A stretch of 35,000 nucleotides of DNA, taken from NCBI GenBank assembly GCA_030141605.1, contig JAQGDQ010001126.1, positions 1 through 35,000 on the forward strand. Direction: 5' to 3'. The translations under genes and the position numbers were made by a program. The stretch comes from Tubiluchus corallicola. Taxonomy: Eukaryota; Priapulida; Priapulimorpha; Priapulimorphida; Tubiluchidae. This document shows, piece by piece, positions 29,001-35,000 of this stretch. The stretch's first letter is position 1. Each line of letters opens with the position of its first letter. The notes beneath the pieces were generated by a model. It did no database searches and was not told where the DNA came from. It was given only the letters and a program-made list of their open reading frames with translations.

Positions 29001-31380
29001 ACGCCTGAAAATTTTTATTGAGAGGCAGTATATTTTAACTTTATAGACATTTCTTTGCAAATTTCTTTTTCATACTTTTCTAAGCTTAAGTGAAAACAAA
29101 AAAATAAACAAACAACATCCGAGTGACTTGTTCTTTCCTTTAAGGCAGCAAAACTGGCCGAGAAAATTATGGATTCTGCCAGATCATTAAAAATAGAAGA
29201 AACAAAATACTAATCTGGGCAAATTTTACAATGAAAAATACACTGCTATAAAAAAACAGTTGATGAGATTATTTTTATATCAGAATTCCAAAGATGGTGC
29301 AATTCTCTTCAATGCACCATAAAATGCTCCCTGAATAGTAGAACTCTTCTTACATACATTGCAGTAACCAACGACTATAGTTCAAATTTCGACACTCTAA
29401 GCAAATAGATCGGAATTTATAAGTTTATAAATTTATTTATTTCCACTCTGCATCTAACAGTTATAATAAAAATACAGATGATTTCACTGAAGTAAATATA
29501 AATATAAATGCAATATTATCCAGAAATTACAAAAGAGATTCTTATGCAGCATATACATGTGCAAATTACATTACAGAGTAATTTTGATGCATACAGTTTG
29601 AGCCTAAAAGCATAGCTTGACAGGCCAAACTGTACGTGGAAATCTTAAAGAAGTGATTAATAATTGAAATAATGATAATATATACATAAAAGTGGGGGGG
29701 GGGTAGTGAATGAAAGATGAAATGGAGCGAGAACTAAGAAAAACTGTGATCATGATTATAAAGTGTTCAGTAACAATTAGCACTCTAGGTTTGAAATGAG
29801 AATTGTGGCTGAACAATCTCTTCAGGGGGAGACACTAACATAAAAAGGTGTATGCTTCATTGCTTGTTGGGAAGATCTTTACTTACCTGGGAGCAGTTTT
29901 CCATTGTGTTCACTGATGTATAGAACACACTTAATAGTGAACAATTAGACCAGTATCACTTTTGTGGAAAGCCGCACACAGTTCCAGAGAAATATCACTA
30001 CCTCTATGTCTAGACCAACTCTTGTTTCATTTGAGTAGACAAAGATGTCGTGTGTGAACACACCCTAAGTATGATGATGCCTACAAATGAATTCATCAAA
30101 ACAGACAGTGATTTAAAATAAATATGTTTAAAAAAATAGAAGGAAATATGAATTGGAATTATTTTTTTGTATCATTAATTAATTAATTCGTAATTGGGTC
30201 TTAAAGTCGAGCAGTCGTAAGTCACACAGGTCATACGTTGACGACTTAGTACTGCATTAACTTAAACGCAATCAAATATAATACTAATTTATTGGTACTT
30301 ACGACTAATACTTGTAGTAGTGGTACTAAACTACTAGTACTACTACTACTAGATAGTAGCACTAGCAGTGCTACACATTTATTTCTACCAGATTCATCAT
30401 CGATGTGTCTATTAATAATACCCAAGATCTTGTCAGCTTTTTTGAATGGTGCAAGATATCGAATCAAAAACATCAGGTCCGATATTATTAGAATACAAAG
30501 ACGTATCTTATCTAAATTGTATTACTAATACTATAACCTAGAGGCTAGACTTACCAAGGACTGAATCGTTATATTAATCAAGTGCTACAACATTGCTATG
30601 GCACTGGTTTGTCAGCACACAATCTTTATCGTCCGATATCTGTAACGTTTAAAAGGGGGGAACATAGATATAGGTCAAGTGTAAGTAGACATATAGACCC
30701 AAAATCAAAATTTACCTAAAAAAACAAACAAAAATGTTTCCAGGTGCTTAGCAATATGAAGCATCGTTGAATTTGTTACTAGTTTGCAATGTTCTTTTCC
30801 TCGCGACCATCTCCTGGGCTGCTTGGAACCGTATAGTAATACTCGGCGATGACTATAATTATTTTCACAACATCCTGCCAATTCTAGCAAACATGTTATT
30901 ACGGCTTCCCCAAAAACGAGGGCAACCACAGGACTATTGCTTTCGTCTGTCTGCAGGCCTGCCTATCTGCCTGAATCACAACTTGTGTTAGTTTTTTAAG
31001 GGTGAACATCATCGACCAGAAAGCGATTTCTAATCAAACCGAGTTACGAGATTTCGAATCAGAATTCAGTATTTTTCAAACAAATTTTCGAATCATTAAT
31101 TAACAAAAAGAGTTTCACAAAGACCACGCGTGTTACTCGATTTCCTTATACTTCAGTTCGTTTAAAAATTGTGCTCAGAAATTGCAGCTAAATTGCTCTG
31201 ATTGCATGATGTATCAAATGCTTTAATGATAAAGAGTGTTATAAATGAATGATACAATATTTAACTGTGATTTTTGTATCAGTATACTATATACCTTAAT
31301 ATTTGCCTATAAAAATAACTTTGCATAGAACCTATTATGAATTTTATTTTACCTAGTATTTCACATGTATATTATATTGC
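29001..31380. other. No gene recognised; LINE-like 3' tags
   Basis: 29425-29480 has ATAAATTTATTTATTTCCAC, like the LINE 3' tags at 16495 and 18840. There is a G11 run at 29694-29703 and an imperfect (TAC)n dyad at 30300-30355 (GTAGTAGTGGTACTAAACTA, then CTAGTACTACTACTACTAG). No coding exon supported. Confidence 0.35.
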
Positions 31381-31385
31381 TGTGC

Positions 31386-31490
31386 CAATGTTGTTGTTGT
31401 TGTTGTTCGTCCTTCATAGTCGAAGAGGACCATGACTTCATTCTGACATCGTAGGATTGGTACGGAGGTGGCTTATAAGCCCGATTCTTG
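31386..31490 (-). mobile_element. SINE-like 3' fragment with (ACA)n tail
   Basis: On minus the block GAAGTCATGGTCCTCTTCGA continues to CTATGAAGGACGAACAACAACAACAACA. Its tail, and the CTT/GAAG arrangement, resemble the 3' ends of the two 5S SINEs (GGATGCCAACAACAA). Possibly another SINE sharing a 3' domain; low certainty. Confidence 0.4.
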
Positions 31491-32471
31491 CCAATTATTT
31501 GCTAATGTACATTGTACGTATTTGTGCAAATAAAATTAAATTGAAATTGAACGGGAATGCTTACACGTGGTGTAAAAAACCAGCAGATTTAAATTTTAAA
31601 GTTCCTTTGTGCTTAAAATAATGTAGAAGTTGAAAATTAGATGATCTTTGTAATAGTGAGCAGGTGCAGCTGGCTCGAAGCACAAATCTGACACGCGTCA
31701 TCATTTGGCGCCTCGCGCACAATCGCAAAGAGGACATCTGACAGGAGACTTTTTCGCCAGTTTTGCACGTGTTAATCGACATTTTAATGCGTTTTTCATT
31801 TTTCCTTTTTTACTATCCGACTACTTATCTTTTTTAAGTTACCATCCAATGATTTACTTCTTTGTTTCATGTGCATGTATCTACCGGCTTTCTGGAAATA
31901 GGGTAGTTTCTATGACAAATTGCCCTGGATAAAATTATGAAGGTGGTAAAATATGGCATTGTAGACAATTTATGGAATTCTTACCATATTGCTGCAAATG
32001 TGTTTGCCTCACATTAAAGTGGAGAATTATTTTCCACTCTGTTAAAAGTTCGAGACATGAAGAGATTTCACTTGTGATTCACTCGTTTTTGGTCAAGCTA
32101 ATGTAATGGTTTACTTTTTGTTACTTCCCAAATTGTGTTTGCTTGCATTTACGAATTTAACTCTCATATTATTTTATTCTTTATTTTTGTTTATTAAATT
32201 ATATTTATTTTCTTATTTTTATTCATTGACAATTGTTATTATTGTATTATTTTCTTTTTATTGTTTTTGTTACCAGCATCTTCACCTTTTTGCCATTTAA
32301 TTTTATTAAACCTGCCATTTGTGTGAAAGGGCTGGAGAGTAGATGACCTTTCGTATCCTCCTTGTCCTGCTGCTTGATTGTAAGTGATACAGGGGGAAAA
32401 TAAAATGATACAGGAAGAAGAAGATGAAATGTGACTTGCTAAGTGTGTACCAGGTCGTTGAACACCAAGAA

Positions 32472-32690
32472 TCATGACGTAAAGGCCTTTTGACGAGGAT
32501 GATCAGGAATTTCTTTCCTTGGTATTGAGACGTTTCCGTAAAAAACAGTAATTTGCTGCTGCAATAATGACACAGGTATCAGCTTGTGCTCTATTTCTTC
32601 GATAAGAGAAACTGTAACTTTTTGGAAGAATTCTCTTGAGGTTGGTCTCGGAATTGGTAAATGTTTTTCCATCTTATAATATGTTTTACT
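32472..32690 (-). other. Unassigned minus-strand open frame
   Basis: A 66-residue frame beginning MEKHLPIPRPTSREFFQKVT with a balanced, non-repetitive composition and no family that I recognise. TTTGTTGACAG upstream on minus (about 32689) could be an acceptor, making this a last exon of a gene that lies to the right. No supporting partner exon was found. Confidence 0.2.
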
Positions 32691-33133
32691 GTCAACAAAT
32701 AGGTGGCGACTTCATTTTGTAATATAGGCTTACCATCTGTTTTTTTGCAGGCCTGGCTCCAGCACTTAATGAGAGCGGAATTTATTCATTAATGTGGGAT
32801 AATCGTTTAGATCGGATAATGGCGCGACAGATGTAGCTCAGCGGGAATTTAAAGGCTCTTTTCAAATACGGATATAAGGGCGTCTGGATCGGCCCCAGGA
32901 AAGCCATTGGATGGCCTTTAGTTTTGAATAAGTTTGCGTTTGCACAGGTAAAAATACCAAAAATTTGGTAAATGTGACGAATCTGATATGGGCTTATGTA
33001 TGTGTAAGATTGTTAAATTAAAAATCGCTGTGATAAAATCTTAATACTTATAATATTATAATATTACATTATATTACGATATTATATAATACAGTAATAT
33101 ACATGTATACACACACACATATATATATTTATT

Positions 33134-33675
33134 TTGTTGTTGGCATCCTTCTGTCTCGGAAGACAATGGAGTGTGCGCCAAGAGAGTCAGTTATTGATCA
33201 CATTGGAGCTGCAGCATCGACTGTGGCTGAGCAGTCCGATCCTTGCACATCTCCCGGGCGCACGCCTGGGCAAGGTGTATGGAGATCCTGAGTTGCCCAG
33301 ACAACAGGAACCCTCTCTCTTCCTCCGTGATGTAGTCCAAAGGAAAGCGGAGCGATACGTTTGGCACCAGGTTGGCTGCAGGAGCTGCCGGAGTCAGTGA
33401 GCATGCTGCACTGGTCCGTCTTCGGGGCTCCACTCCTGATTTGGAAAGTTTACTCCTCTACACATGGCCGTTGGGTCACTTGACCTCCTCCACCCTCTAG
33501 CCGTTGGCTGCTTGTGCAGCTCCTCCGCCTAGTGTCGAGATACAGTGTGGGCATCCCGCAAGCCTACAGCACCTGGTATTCCTAGGCGGTCACCCATCCA
33601 AGTACTAACCAGGTTCTATGTTGCTTAACTTCGGCAATCAGACGAGAACCGGTGTTTTCAGCGTGATATGGCCGT
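33134..33675 (-). mobile_element. 5S-rRNA-headed SINE (SINE3-type), copy 2
   Basis: Minus orientation: 5S head at 33675-33561, then the same body as copy 1, ending GGATGCCAACAACAAAA. It is flanked by the 12-bp direct repeat TATATATTTATT (33122-33133 and 33676-33687). Relative to copy 1 it lacks a few short segments (for example near 33216-33250). Confidence 0.85.
33561..33675 (-). ncRNA. 5S rRNA-derived head of SINE copy 2
   Basis: On minus: CGGCCATATCACGCTGAAAA, CTCGTCTGATTGCCGAAG, CCTGGTTAGTACTTGGATGG, GTGACCGCCTAGGAATACC, ending in GTGCTGTAGGC. It is closer to canonical 5S than copy 1 (CTCGTCTGAT is intact). It keeps the C-box sequence of the pol III internal promoter. Confidence 0.82.
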
Positions 33676-33699
33676 TATATATTTATTACAATTACAATA

Positions 33700-33790
33700 A
33701 TATTACAATAAAGCCTACGTTTGTGTGGTTGATATTTGATACCTGGAAGCCACTAGTTCAATTCCTGGTCAAGAAAGATTTTTCATTATT
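33700..33790 (+). mobile_element. Possible tRNA-derived SINE fragment
   Basis: TGTGTGGTTGATATTTGATA followed by ACTAGTTCAATTCCTGG: the second is close to a pol III B box (GGTTCRANTCC). The A box is poor. Weak call. Confidence 0.25.
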
Positions 33791-35000
33791 TTTTATGCTT
33801 GTGAGGTGTCCAAGTACGTGATATTTCCCTGCCTTGGTGAAATGTGAGCAGGAAGTTCTACTTGAGAAAGTGACAATAGTCATTTTACAGTTTGCAGGAG
33901 TGCTTTACAGTGCAGCTTTATCCTGAGTAGAAAACTGATTTTCCTTTAAAGAACTAGATTTAAACAGTTTTTATAGTGCTAGATAAAAAGTAGACATCTG
34001 TTTGGAAGGAAGTTTTTAAACTCTTATTTTGAACCAATTTATACAGGAAAATGTTTGTCTAAATTTAAAACACAACATTGTTAATAAAAGCTCTAAGAAC
34101 ATAAAACTATAAAAAAAGTGTTCCGGACATTTCAACTACATTACAATGTTAATCTTAAGCGAGTGACTATGTTAGACATCAACCAGTTTATTTAGGCAGT
34201 TTATTAATTTAGTGTCTACAGTTGCAGTAGCTGTAAACAGTCTAATTACATTTTTTGCTCTTCTCTTAAATTTTGTTTATATTTTTAACTTCAACCTGGA
34301 TTTTTTTTTGTTCAAGTTGACCTGCTGTTGTTTTAAAGTTTAAAATTTGCCCAAAATGTTTTCTGTAAGCGTAGACCTTGACCTGGAGATTTAAAAGTTC
34401 ATCCTGTCTTGCTTATATACTTTCATTTATGAGTTACAATAGCAACGTTTTTGTTTATACAGTCATTATGAAACGCTTGTAAGTACTGTTATTACAGGGA
34501 AGATCATTGTCAACATTTCCTGGATGAGCAACTACCTGTTTTGCTGGGATTTCTCTGTGCTTCCTTGTCCTGATTCCTTTCCTGGTTGTCTTGGTTAGGG
34601 AACTTCCTGCCTACTGTTACAGTGATACTTACAAGTGCCCTTTCACCTCAAAACAGAGCTGCATGCTAAGATGTGTTGGAGTTTCCTTAATTTCAGCTTG
34701 TTGTTGTTTCAGAATGAATTCACAACGTGGTTATTAATACGGCTTGATTATCACATGTGACATCATTGACATTAATAAGCTTCAGAAGGTTTAAGCATGT
34801 TATTCGTAACTTGAGTGCTTACAAGTGGCAAACTAACTACAAAAGCAAAAGTATTTGTTGAGTTAATCATTTATCCGAAGTTACTAAGCGCATAGAGGTC
34901 GCTTGCTATGATTGTGGTACGCCGTTTCTAAAGTATGTGATTTGTCGATCAATGCCACCTATCAGTGAGAAGACACTTTGCCTTAGTTCTTAAAGTATTT
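33791..35000. other. No gene recognised
   Basis: AT-rich single-copy-looking sequence; short frames only and no supported exon, element or RNA gene. Confidence 0.35.

Noticed and set aside
30705-30991. 74-codon frames on both strands
   Set aside because: They overlap on opposite strands, lack recognisable motifs and have no flanking splice evidence.
33561-33675. Functional 5S rRNA gene
   Set aside because: The 5S-like part is joined to a SINE body and bounded by a target-site duplication, so it is a retroposon head.

Overview
This window is animal (metazoan) nuclear DNA, AT-rich and crowded with repeats. It holds one recognisable protein-coding gene with long introns of about 0.8 to 3 kb. 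The mobile DNA is typical of invertebrate and some vertebrate genomes: hAT, Tigger/pogo-like and possible piggyBac-like DNA transposon remnants, non-LTR retrotransposon fragments, and 5S-rRNA-headed SINEs. I cannot place the species from the sequence alone. Nothing here is bacterial: there are no operons, no dense ORFs and no CRISPR. Most long open frames are accidents of tandem repeats whose unit length is a multiple of three.

The gene is on the minus strand, from 26161 (start) to 4431 (stop). I assembled it by hand as 13 coding exons, all with GT/AG borders and with phases that join into one 494-residue reading frame. It encodes an FAD-dependent amine-oxidase-like flavoprotein of the COG2907 type. 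The N-terminal GxGxxG dinucleotide-binding motif is split from its acidic partner by intron 1. The C-terminal exon carries the closing FAD motif and a single membrane-spanning tail. One exon is a 23-nt microexon inferred from phase and length. A non-coding first exon and promoter may lie at about 28.9-29.0 kb.

Layout: 1-332 half of a foldback hAT element; 621-2312 a 141-bp satellite; 2770-3060 a dispersed repeat; 3700-4408 a Tigger-like MITE that begins about 23 bp past the stop codon; 4431-26161 the gene. Its introns hold a 44-bp satellite, LINE fragments, a five-part compound microsatellite, a duplicated hAT-like element, a (CAT)n tract, a complete hAT foldback, a 91-bp satellite fused to a 762-bp Tigger-like MITE, a second Tigger-like MITE, a 29-bp array and a 'CAGGGTTCC' hAT-like MITE. 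From 26.2 to 35 kb there are LINE 3'-end copies, two full 5S-SINE insertions with target-site duplications, and a CRE/YY1-motif cluster, but no second gene that I can support.

The most interesting signals are the intact multi-exon flavoprotein gene with its microexon, the satellite whose unit ends in the terminal inverted repeat of the adjacent transposon, the MITE that supplies the 3' UTR, the two freshly inserted 5S-headed SINEs, the stepwise-mutating compound microsatellite, and a 20-bp perfect dyad made of two M-box motifs.
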